Below are positions 47,690 through 57,827 of a stretch of DNA of 64,000 bases, one piece after another. The stretch lies in assembly GCF_014356525.2 (NCBI RefSeq), contig NC_052504.1:65505114-65569113 (forward strand), written 5' to 3'. The notes beneath the pieces are model-generated. The model worked only from the letters and a program-made list of their open reading frames with translations, had not been told where the DNA came from and searched no databases. Made by a program: the position numbers and the translations under genes. The DNA is from Nilaparvata lugens. Taxonomy: Eukaryota > Arthropoda > Insecta > Hemiptera > Delphacidae. Numbering within the stretch: the stretch's first letter is position 1; each line of letters starts with the position of its first letter.

Positions 47690-48060
47690 TTAGTGAGGTC
47701 GACGTTATAATGACAGTGAAGAAAGACGAATACTGTTGCCGATTCTTTGTCTTGCCACTGCCTTCTATAGAATATAGCTGATCCCGGTATATCTGAAGAA
47801 ATATTAACTGTTTTTGGTCTTGTTGAAAAAGATCTATTATATTTTATTCGTAAAGAATATATATTTTTTAATTATTTAAGCTTAATAATGCATTTTCATC
47901 ATTGAGATAAAATATTTTGTTAGTTATAATTCTACATTGTTGATAAACGATCTGGCAACGTCACAGAGCTAGAAAAAGATAGCGCCATTATTTGTCGAAT
48001 GACGAGGATAGCAACACCAATGTTAATCAGATACTGTCATTATAATGTGCACCTCACTAT
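47690..48060. mobile_element. Foldback MITE with TAGTGAGGT ends, second copy of the 14627 family
   Basis: Left TTAGTGAGGTCGACGTTATA pairs with right TATAATGTGCACCTCACTAT. Internal CTGCCTTCTATAGAATATAG matches the 14627-15017 copy inverted. Confidence 0.75.
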
Positions 48061-48921
48061 AGCTAGGCAGTTTCGTCTTGATGAATATTCATTTGAACAG
48101 CCTAGGGCGCCTAGGCCAACATCACCACCACAGAAAATGCTAATTCCGATTGACCACAGTATTATTCTTCAATCCAATTAAAACAACAACGCCGAATTTT
48201 TTTTATTAAGGAAAACCGGGTGAAACGTGTATGAATTCTTTTAACTTAATATTGGCGTTAGTTAGTACCTTCATGTACCAAGCCTTCTAAACAATATTCA
48301 AACAATAACTCATTCATTTCTGAATTTCAGTTTCTGCTTTAATAACATCCTTTGCGTCAATAGCTTTTCACTTTTCTTATAATTTATCGATAAGTTTTAT
48401 TCCAACATTACAAATTGAAAATATCAGCTATAGCCCTATGGAGAAGCAAATGCGCATATTGATGCAATTTTTTGTTTCCTATACTTGATTGTAGAACGAT
48501 TGTCCTGGCTAAAATAGTTGATGGTAAAGTACATAATTATGGAACATTAGAAACTATGCAGACAATGAAGTGGGCTGGAATTTTTTTTCCTCTACATTAG
48601 TTAAAAACTAAACTCAATATTATTGGAGAAGGCGATTTTAGGAATGAAAATATGATATTGAGGATGAATTTTATTCACTCTTCAATCATAGTGGGTTGAT
48701 TGTGATAGAAAAATCACACTGTGTGTGTGAATCATATATGAATAAAATACCGCCTCTGAATTGAGAATTCTTTTTGAAAAAGAATTCATGTCAAAAAAAT
48801 CTGGTGTGGTACACTCACACAACTTTCCTTGCCGTAATGAAAATTGATCACCTGACGCTAGTGTTCACGCGCATCTAGTGTTCACGCGTATCTAGTGTTC
48901 AAGTCTACTTATAAACAAACT

Positions 48922-49756
48922 AGCCGTCAGGCTCGCTTCGCTCGCCATATCTGTTTAGCCAGACGTTTAGTCTGGACCTCCGACTGGATCGTCCTAGCAT
49001 ATGATAAAAATATGACATAACATTTCAAATTTGGTAAGTGTGATCAGTTGGCCCTTTAGAGGCGCAATAAGAACGGATTTGGAAAAATTTCCAAAGATAC
49101 GCCCAAAATCTGCGTTTTTTAGCGTTTTCTCAGCTTTATCGAGAACAAATAAACAGGAAATGTTCAAATTTACTACAGGAATATAATATTCCCAGGAATA
49201 GCTCTGATTGAAGTAGCAGTACCCAATCAATTTTTCCGCGATAAATCAGGACCTCCTAAATAGGAATTTAGGAGGTACTGGATAAATTGGTATTTAGGAG
49301 GTCCTGGATAAATGCATTTCAATCTTCAGCTTGGTGCCAACCTAACAAAGTCAACTCAACTTAATGCCAACCTGACAAATTTTTTAATTTAGTTACCAGA
49401 ACAATACTGTTTCGAAGAGGTACTCTCTCTAGATTATAGTTCTATATTAACATATGGTATGGACATTTCAATTATAATTGAATAAGAAGATGAATAATAA
49501 TTTATTGGAATAAGAAGAATATACATGCTAAAAGACGAACTTTAAACCCTTAAAAACCACCCTTAGAGTTGGAATATCGCCAAAAGATTCCTTAGTGCGC
49601 CTCTAAAGGGCCAACTGAACATACCTACCAAATTTGAACGTTTTTGGTTCGGTAGATTTTTAGTTCTGCGAGTGAGTGAGTGAGTGAGTGAGTGAATCTG
49701 TCAGTCAGTCAGTCAGTCAGTGAGTGAGTGCCATTTCGCTTTTATATATATAGATA
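48922..49756. mobile_element. GCTTCGCTCGCC repeat element with an inverted internal block
   Basis: Head CTAGCCGTCAGGCTCGCTTC, then a block (49020-49170) that is inverted relative to 3470-3600, then a block collinear with 2750-3080, then the tail CATACCTACCAAATTTGAAC, GTGA/CAGT run and TTTTATATATATAGAT. Confidence 0.65.
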
Positions 49757-50430
49757 TCTGAGCCAGCTGGTGACAGGACAATAACGCTGGAGACATACGA
49801 GGTCTGCTATCTCTTCATAGTGAATAATTTAATAGAATCAACAGTTGCCAACAGTTTGCAATTGGATAATCACATTTTCTCGAATTTCGATTATTTTCAA
49901 TTTTAGGAGGAAATTTTACTGAACATTAATTGTGATTTAAAATTGAAATTGAGATTTTCATGTTCAATCTTTTACACTCGAAATTTTTCGTTTAAATTGT
50001 ATCTGAAGCCTGATAATTGGGAATCTAAAATCAAACTTTGCATAGATGAGGCGGAGCTCCTGAAATTTTTACAGATATGGAACTGGTGACAGTTGATAGA
50101 GCTCATCAATGACTATTTCAGGTATGAATTTGATCAAAATCGTTGGAGCCGTTTTCGAGAAAATCGCGAAAACCCCTGTTTTTGACAACATTTTCGCCAT
50201 TTTAGGCGCCATCTTGGATTGCATTTGATCGAAATTGTTCGTGTCGGATCCTTATAGTGTAAGGACTATACCTACCAAATTTGAACGTTTTTGGTTCGGT
50301 AGATTTTTAGTTCTGCGAGTGAGTGAGTGAGTGAGTGAGTCAGTCAGTCAGTCAGTCAGTCAGTCAGTCAGTCAGTCAGTCAGTCAGTCAGTCAGTCAGT
50401 GAGTGAGTGCCATTTCGCTTTTATATAATA
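49757..50430. repeat. 678-bp tandem unit 1 ending in a GTGA/CAGT array
   Basis: GATATCTGAGCCAGC at 49753 recurs at 50431 (offset 678). Contains GGAGCCGTTTTCGAGAAAAT and GCCATCTTGGATTGCATTTG. Ends with GTGA units, about 15 CAGT units and more GTGA at 50318-50410. Confidence 0.8.
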
Positions 50431-50945
50431 GATATCTGAGCCAGCTCGTGACAGGACAATAACGCTGGAGACATACGAGGTCTGCAATCTCTTCATAGTG
50501 AATAATTTAATAGAATCAACAGTTGCCAACAGTTTGCAATTGGATAATCACATTTTCTCGAATTTCGAGTTTATTTTCAATTTTAGGAGGAAATTTTACT
50601 GAACATTAATTGTAGAGATTTTCATGTTCAATCTTTTACACTCGAAATTTTTCGTTTAAATTGTATCTGAAGCCTGATAATTGGGAATCTAAAATCAAAC
50701 TTTGCATAGATGAGGCGGAGCTCATGGAACTGGTGACAGTTGATAGAGCTCATCAATGACTATTTCAGGTATGAATTTGATCAAAATCGTTGGAGCCGTT
50801 TTCGAGAAAATCGCGAAAACCCCTGTTTTTGACAACATTTTCGCCATTTTAGCCGCCATCTTGGATTGCATTTGATCGAAATTGTTCGTGTCGGATCCTT
50901 ATAGTGTAAGGACTATACGTTCCAAATTTCAAGTCATTCCGTTAA
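50431..50945. repeat. 678-bp tandem unit 2, without the array
   Basis: Collinear with unit 1 apart from small deletions; diverges after GTGTAAGGACTATAC into sequence leading to the CA repeat. Confidence 0.8.
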
Positions 50946-50985
50946 CTGGGAGATGAGATATCGTGTACACAGACTCACATACACT

Positions 50986-50988
<3 letters not shown>

Positions 50989-51080
<92 letters not shown>
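50989..51080. repeat. CA dinucleotide microsatellite
   Basis: About 46 CA units with one interruption. The His-Thr and Cys-Val frames across it are not genes. Confidence 0.97.
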
Positions 51081-51083
<3 letters not shown>

Positions 51084-51239
51084 CAATACCCAGATTTTTC
51101 TAGCTGTGACTGGGCATGATATGAATACAAATTGGACGACGTAGTCTGCCATTCATGAAAGTGCAAGGAATGTTCGGAAAGAATTTGCGGAGTATCAACC
51201 TTTAAAATGTGAAACCTGTTCTCTCCATCTCATTAGCCT

Positions 51240-51548
51240 TCAAGGAAAGTACAATAATTTACAGCAATCTTTCCTGTACGGTACAAACATAACTGCATGT
51301 CCTGCTACCATTGGGATCTCTGGGCATTTTATATCACGCATGTTTATTGGATGAGCTGTTTTGCCATCCATTTTTAAATTTATGAGATCGACAAACTTTC
51401 TTGGAATAACATTTAACCCATATTTCCATACACAAAAAATGCCAATTTCTATATCCAAAGCTAAGTATCCTATAATAGCCCGTAACGATGAAAAATTGTA
51501 CTTCCTTTTGAATTGTAAAACAAATTTTTCTCATTCCATTTTTGCAGT
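51240..51548 (-). other. Unrecognised minus-strand open frame
   Basis: After a stop the minus strand is open for about 100 codons: FVLQFKRKYNFSSLRAIIGY, a weak acceptor (TATTATAG), then LALDIEIGIFCVWKYG, PRKFVDLINLKMDGKTAHPI and VAGHAVMFVPYRKDCCKLLY before a stop at 51240. Residue mix is protein-like, with no family recognised. A plus frame overlaps at 51361-51558. A decayed exon is possible. Confidence 0.2.
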
Positions 51549-51559
51549 AAATAGTTGAT

Positions 51560-52700
51560 AGAAGAATGTGCTTGCAATATTCGATTCTCTTGATTTAGAA
51601 AAAAAAATAAATGAAGATATTCTCATTTTTACGGTCTTGAATGTTTTTCGGTAAATAACAGTGGTTTAAGATGGATTTGAAGCAACTGAGATTGTAGAGA
51701 ATGGAATTCTGTACAATTCAAGGTCAATCACAAGTTCCTGTCTGTTTAGATTAGAGGAAGAGGCTGTTGATTAGCAGTATAATCGTGAAAGAAATGGAAG
51801 AATGAAAATCGCCATTTTTTAAATTGGCTTTAATTTTTCGGGTGGTCCCCATGTCGCAAAAAGAATAAAATGAAGTATGAATTGAATCGTTTATTGGAAT
51901 GAGAATAGGAGAAAATTCTCTACGACCTTGACTAAATTTCGTATTTTCATATCGATTATTTCACGAGAAAGAATGGTTCGAGAAATAACGTTGCAAAACG
52001 TTCACTGAGCTACCGGCGCCTTTTTATAATAAAGACATTGATGCTCAACAAATTAAAGGGAGGCTGAAGTTGTTATACACTTAGTATACATAGTACACAG
52101 CCTGGAACCACAGGCTAAGTCAGGTAAATCCTAATCGTCCACCCGCTTGCTTCCCGCGAATCTTCAAAACTAGTATATCTTGGCTCCAAATCAAGATATC
52201 AAGCCGAATTTTATCTCATCATTTCAAAGATGAACAGATCTTTAGTTAATATCCTTCAACATTTTATTGTATATTTATAGATTGAGGAGCTACTCCTAAA
52301 GTCAAAAAAAGATTATATCACTAAATTATTTTTCATAAATCCAGCAATCAATCTACGATTTAACAGGCAAGATGGAATAATTGTCAAAGATCGGATTTTT
52401 GTTAGTTCATAGTCTTAATTTCAAGTGATTTTTAAAATGTTTGAATTATTTATAAGATGCTAAAATTTATTTTTATTTCTCAATCATATTCATTTCATTC
52501 CACCACAAAGTTTTTAAAAAGTTCCGGGAACTGAGAGAATTTTAGTCCATGCTGATAGGAGATCCAAGATCAATCAAATTGTATTAAGGAAAACTGAAAG
52601 ACCAAGTGATTAATACTACAGAGTGTAATGAGGAAAGTCCAAAAGTCGGTTCCTTAAATCTACGCAGATACTCAAGATGTGCGCACCTAGTTTCTCAGCA
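51560..52700. other. No gene seen
   Basis: AT-rich with frequent stops; no repeat partner in the window. Confidence 0.4.
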
Positions 52701-52705
52701 GGAAA

Positions 52706-52882
52706 ATGAAAGAGGCTCGAACAGGGAAAAGTGCATCAATATTACTCAGACGCAAATCAACTGCTTCTCCTGAAATTCCACCAATGACGTCACCATCATC
52801 CAAGACTTCAAGACGGCATTCCAGAAAATATCTCGTCCTGGATCGCAAGTCTGAATCAGCAACCAGACTTGGCAAGTTATAG
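52706..52882 (+). other. 58-codon basic, Ser-rich open frame, exon candidate
   Basis: ATG at 52706, preceded by a splice-acceptor-like TTTCTCAG, reads MKEARTGKSASILLRRKSTA, then SPEIPPMTSPSSKTSRRHSR and KYLVLDRKSE to a TAG. It lies in a locally GC-richer patch. The minus strand is also open here (52875-52687, LRSRTRYFLECRLEVLDDGD), so the coding strand, if any, is unclear. No family recognised. Confidence 0.25.
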
Positions 52883-53502
52883 TGAGCAATATGTATATGA
52901 ACGCTGACTGATCCATATAATTTTATTGGACAAAAAATATAGCTGATACACGGTTGAAAGTGGAACTAAACTTTCTTAACTATGTGTGCAGCCTGTTTGA
53001 CCGTTACGGTTCTGTTTGTATCTAGCTCAATTTGAGAGTGTATTTAGCTTACAGGCTAAACTGGACTAATTAATAATGAAGCAAATATATTAAATTCAGT
53101 TTATTAAACATACCGGTATATGCTATTATAGTAGAACATCAATATTGAACAGCTTTTGCTTAAAAAATACGTTGGAAATTCCCACAGTGATATTTCACAA
53201 CAGAGCCGCTGTAATGCATTATTATTATTACTTTTTGTATAATGCGTTTTGTTTATATAAGGCACCAAAACTCTTGAAGGCTGTACGAGAGATGTTATGT
53301 ACTTTTTGTGTCCATAAAATGTTTGTCGCCGTCTACCAATCATAAAATGAGAGCATATTCAGCATCTGCGGTCGTGCAGAAAACTAACTTTGCTAGAATA
53401 GCCTGTAGCCTACCCGTCCTTCATGATAATTGTACTTATAAAAAAGAGGGAAATCCTTCCAGATACAGTTCTATCATCCTCTCTATTCAACTGTAACAAA
53501 TA

Positions 53503-53977
53503 TACAGGATTGCTGAAAAAAGTGGAAAAAGCTTTATAATATTTCTTTTGTAAGGGACATGTGACGATAGGTCTGCTTGGGGATCCTATACGGATTGAAA
53601 AAAGAATTTTCTGTCGCTTCAAAATTTTGGTCCACCATTTTATTTTTTTTCTGAATAAGGTGGTAATGTGATACATGATTTCGATACAGAATTTCAAGAG
53701 AAAATGAATGCCGAAAACCGCACATTGGAATCTTAAACCGTTTCAAAGTTATTCACATTTAAAAATACCAATTAAACATAAATAAAATAAATTACGATAA
53801 TAGTGTTAAAAATGTGCGTAGATATTACTATATATACTCATTTATTTCATTTTTATGATTTATTAGTATATTTAAATTTAGTATTTTTTTATTCGAATAG
53901 GATCCATAATCAGGCATATTGGTAAATTTTCCTTGTAAAAGAAATATTAAACTATTTCCATAATTTTCACCAACTCT
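53503..53977. mobile_element. Foldback element of the GAAAACCGCACAT family, most complete copy
   Basis: Left arm (TTGCTGAAAAAAGTGGAAAA, ATATTTCTTTTGTAAGG, GGGATCCTATACGG) is mirrored on the right (TTCGAATAGGATCC, CCTTGTAAAAGAAATATTAA, TTTCCATAATTTTCACCAA). Fragments at 3838 and 10480. Confidence 0.7.
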
Positions 53978-54170
53978 ATGTAACTGATCAGTGTAAAAAT
54001 GCAAATTGAGCTTTGCAAAAGTGCTTGTGATTGCAAAGTAAGCTCTAGTGAAAAGGAAGTTAATTTCCAGTCATTAAAGGATTTTTTGTATTGATTCATC
54101 AGGTAAAAATTATGATCAGTAAATTAAAATGATTCATTGTTTATTCTGTTGAGTTCTTGTCAATTTCCAG

Positions 54171-54371
54171 CAAGAACTGTACAGCTATATGTTTCTAATA
54201 TTAGTCAACTCACTCTTAGCGAATGTCTTGTTATCGGTTCTCCAAATTTCAAAGTGAATATCTGGATACATACTGATCAACAGGAAACATCATGTGCCTA
54301 TATTTATACTACGGCACCATATACATTCATGTCAAATTATAAATTTATTTTTGAGTCCTTCAACAGAATTG
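54171..54371 (+). other. Splice-bounded 201-bp open frame, unrecognised exon candidate
   Basis: Acceptor TTGTCAATTTCCAG and donor ATTG-GTACCC bound a stop-free frame: RTVQLYVSNISQLTLSECLV, IGSPNFKVNIWIHTDQQETS, CAYIYTTAPYTFMSNYKFIF, ESFNRI. Composition is protein-like (three Cys, balanced polar and aromatic residues), unlike noise frames nearby. A short frame at 53998-54096 (MQIELCKSACDCK, then a possible GTAAGC donor) might precede it. Family not recognised; plus strand, between the two named genes. Confidence 0.3.
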
Positions 54372-54385
54372 GTACCCATCATCAA

Positions 54386-54715
54386 AGAGTAGAATCTCTA
54401 TAATTCGTAGCCTTCATCATCAGAGTAGAATCTCTATAATTCGTAGCCTTCATCAGAGTAGAATCTCTATAATTCGTAGCCTTCATCAGAGTAGAATCTC
54501 TATAATTCGTAGTCTTCATCAGAGTAGAATCTCTATAATTCGTAGCCTTCATCAGAGTAGAATCTCTATAATACGTAGCCTTCATCAGAGTAGAATCTCT
54601 ATAATTCGTAGCCTTCATCAGAGTAGAATCTCTATAATTCGTAGCTTCATCAGAGTAGAATCTCTATAATTCGTAGCCTTCATCAAAGAGTAGAATCTCT
54701 ATAATTCGTAGCCAT
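54386..54715. repeat. 33-bp minisatellite, ten copies
   Basis: Unit AGAGTAGAATCTCTATAATT followed by CGTAGCCTTCATC, with two 3-bp additions and a 1-bp loss among ten units. Because 33 is a multiple of three, the minus strand reads an 11-residue repeat (MKATNYRDSTL); this is not taken as a gene. Confidence 0.95.
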
Positions 54716-55847
54716 CATTAGAGAGAAAAAACCAAATACAAAATTTCTCAAATTGATTCAGACAAGTCTGATCCAGACAAGTGAAAGTAATGACAAACTT
54801 TTGAAATATAAAAATAACCTTTCACAGTCTTAGTTTAAAATTGAAGTTCAACTAGAAATGTACAACTACAAAATGCAATACAATATATTTCGAGATATTT
54901 ATTTCTGAGAATTGAGCTTTGAAAATTATCATGAATACGTATTTATCCCTGTTTCGTGAAAAAGCCGCCTGGAAATTAAACATTCACAGCGTTCATGGCG
55001 ACTATTGAAGAGTTGCAATGTTAGGTCCAATCATTTATAGAGCAACAAGCCAAACAGCTCGATGGCTCGACCTCAACTCTGGAATTCTAGCCAATGTCAT
55101 AGGAAACTGGAGAATTGCTTAGATTTCAACGGAGAACATTTAGATGTAGCAGTTGATGTTATATTTTTTTTCTAAATTTCACTCATTGAAAGACAAACAT
55201 CTTAATACAATTGAGCTCTTAAGTAGAGTGAATATAGAGTGATTCTATCTTGAATAAATAGCTCTCAACAAACAAAATGACAAGTAAAATATCTTTAAAA
55301 TCTTCAGTTTGTCACGTTTGATAGCGTGAAAAACATTTTACCTCTCATGACGTGAACGAGCAAACGACATAATTTGTAGCAATTATTTGTCGTCATTATT
55401 TACCAGACAAAGAAGGCTAAGTTCTTAGTCACAACTTGTTTATTTACAGGTTGTCTCTGACAGAGATAAAATACTGGTTAAGTGGTTATTATTTTCTTGG
55501 AAGTGATTTATTTGCGAGTAACTTCCTTTCTGAATGTAAATTCAGTCTTGAAAGATTGCCACCATAACTGACGAGTGGGTAAATTAGAGATACCGTTCAA
55601 TGAATATTATTGAGGAAATCGATAATTCTATCGTGTTTTCATTTTAAGTTACTCTTTTTAATAACCTCGAAAATTCTCTGTGCTAATAAATTGGAATATA
55701 TTATGAATACTTTGAATGATTGGGAATTTCATTCAATTGAGCAAGGATATTGCATTTTTGAGTCAGATAATAAAATAACCAAGTTGCCATAATTGGTTTA
55801 AGAAGTCCAAGATACTCTGAAGAAAATAATTATACCTATAGAGGTGC
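54716..55847. other. No gene seen
   Basis: AT-rich. A 60-codon plus frame at 55610-55792 (ends EQGYCIFESDNKITKLP) has no support. Confidence 0.4.
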
Positions 55848-55993
55848 GTACAGAACTATGCGCCACGAACACGCACTTTTCATTTGTCTTAAGCTTATTA
55901 TAAATGTATTTTCACAAAAACAGTTAGATACAGAAGTATAGCATCATCTGATGAAGAGTGAAATACGTGTGTTCGTGGCGCATAAGTCTGTAA
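55848..55993. mobile_element. 146-bp foldback MITE
   Basis: Left CTATGCGCCACGAACACGCA pairs with right TACGTGTGTTCGTGGCGCAT. The outermost bases GTACAGA and TCTGTA also pair. Confidence 0.8.
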
Positions 55994-56190
55994 ACAACTT
56001 GAGGAGTACAGGAAGCAGAATTCAGCGATTTTGACAGACCCAAAGATACAAATGAGAAATGGGAATGTTAGCTACCGTACACTGTGTGTGATACAATATC
56101 ACAACAAATATTAAGAAATCCTTAAGAAAAAATCCAGATTTCAAAGGATTGCACTTATTGAGCGGATCAAGCTCAGTACTCAAATAAAAA

Positions 56191-56544
56191 TTAAAAGGCT
56201 ATTGAAAACGCAATATATTCAAGTAGAGTGTTACTGGGCCCAATAAAAAAGTAAATATGCTTGATCTTCGGTTTCAAGACCTCAATAATTGAATTCAGCA
56301 AGCATAACATTAGCCCTATTATGTAAAATGAGGTAATTTCAGCAATTTGAGATAAGATTTTTGCTTTGGGCATGTTGAACAGGCAACTTGAAAGCCAGTA
56401 ACTGATTACATGACAAGCGCCATAAGCCATAATCGGTATTGCTCTTGAAACTATTCCAGTAAGAATGACAGCTACTACTTTCATTTTTAGGGAACGCAGT
56501 AAAATCATTTTTTCAACCATCAAACAGTAATTAGTTAACATCAT
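56191..56544 (-). other. 117-codon hydrophobic open frame, uncertain
   Basis: Minus-strand frame with three or four hydrophobic stretches (VVAVILTGIVSRAIPIMAYG, ITSFYIIGLMLCLLNSIIEV, EYIAFSIAF). Could be a fragment of a chemoreceptor-like membrane protein, but no signature is visible, and long hydrophobic frames arise easily in AT-rich DNA. Confidence 0.2.
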
Positions 56545-57584
56545 TGTTTTGACACTGATCTGAAGTGTTTATTTACTCTTGAAAAATTATTATCTCAAGT
56601 GTTTTATCATGCAGCAATTGAGTTTTTCACGCGTTTATTACAAAGCATTATTAATAAGAATTTCCGAGATAATTCTCAGGCTCACATGCTGCTGACAGCA
56701 AATCAACATTGTAATTTTAGCACGTGCTAAATTTGATCGATTTGGAGCTCTGTAATACAAATTTGAATCTCATTGCAACTAACACTTTCAAATAAATTCA
56801 ATTTTTAAGATAAGATACACCAATAAATTTGGGGCCTCAAATCGACTTTTACGTTAGGCTCCAAGTAAGGTTTCCTTCCAATACAAAATGCAAATTCAAA
56901 TCTCAAAGAGGTGAATATTATAAAAAGCATTATTCATTGTGATCTAAAAATTATTGTGTAATTTTAATTAATCACACATTGCACGAAATATTTCTTTTTA
57001 CAAATGGAGACAAATAATCTAAAAAACGATTTACAATTTATGGAAAGAGGTACATTAAAAAACATTGAGGTGCACTTAGGAGGTGCATTGAGGTGCATAA
57101 TTATATTTTATACATACAGTGCATTTACAAGAATAAAGCAAAAAAAAAAAGTTTTCACAAAGCTCAGTGAACTGTACGAAGGAGTTTTGGTCCATATATA
57201 TTCAAACATTTCATAGAAAACCTAAAGTGGTACCGTAGGAAACAAAATTATTACACATTTTGAAGAGGAAAGTCCAATAAATTTGGCGGTAGTCAATTTT
57301 GAGATTGTCAGGATACGTTTTAAGAATTAATTGGTTTTAGATATTTTATATTATGATGGTGCAAAATTATAGGAGAGTCGTAATATAATATATCACTTAT
57401 AGCTTTTAATAGTATTATATAGGCTATAATAAAGACAACAAATATTGAGGATGAACGTGGATGTGAACAACGTCTTTATCGAAAAGTAAGGGTTAAAGTC
57501 GACGATTAGCAACTGGAATAACTGAATTAAGAGCAACATAGCAAACTATTGAATAAACTAGAAAAGATTTGTGCTTTATTTTGA

Positions 57585-57827
57585 CCTCTATTTTTAGATG
57601 TCAATGACACATTCAGCAACGAGGAAAATCTGCTACTCTCTAGAGATTGCAATAGTTGTACACTTGTTGCAGGAGACATGCACCTCAAGAAAATGGTAAA
57701 ACTGATTTCAGATAAAGTTGCATCTGAACCGAGATTGATAAAACTATGGGAAATGAAAACATTGAAAGATAGCAGTATCAAATTCAAATTTATACTGTAC
57801 CAATGTGAAATTCAGCATCCAACATGA
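57585..57827 (+). other. Unrecognised open frame after a strong splice acceptor
   Basis: Acceptor TTTTGACCTCTATTTTTAG ends at 57597. The frame then reads DVNDTFSNEENLLLSRDCNS, CTLVAGDMHLKKMVKLISDK, VASEPRLIKLWEMKTLKDSS and IKFKFILYQCEIQHPT to a TGA (57825-57827). Charged, balanced composition is unlike the local noise and fits a last coding exon. No family recognised and no upstream exon proven; 54171-54371 is on the same strand. Confidence 0.3.

Noticed and set aside
50953..51166. His-Thr and Cys-Val repeat proteins
   Set aside because: Readings of the CA microsatellite.
54382..54618. Protein with 11-residue repeats (MKATNYRDSTL)
   Set aside because: Produced by a 33-bp minisatellite with no splice sites, leader or non-repeat coding part.
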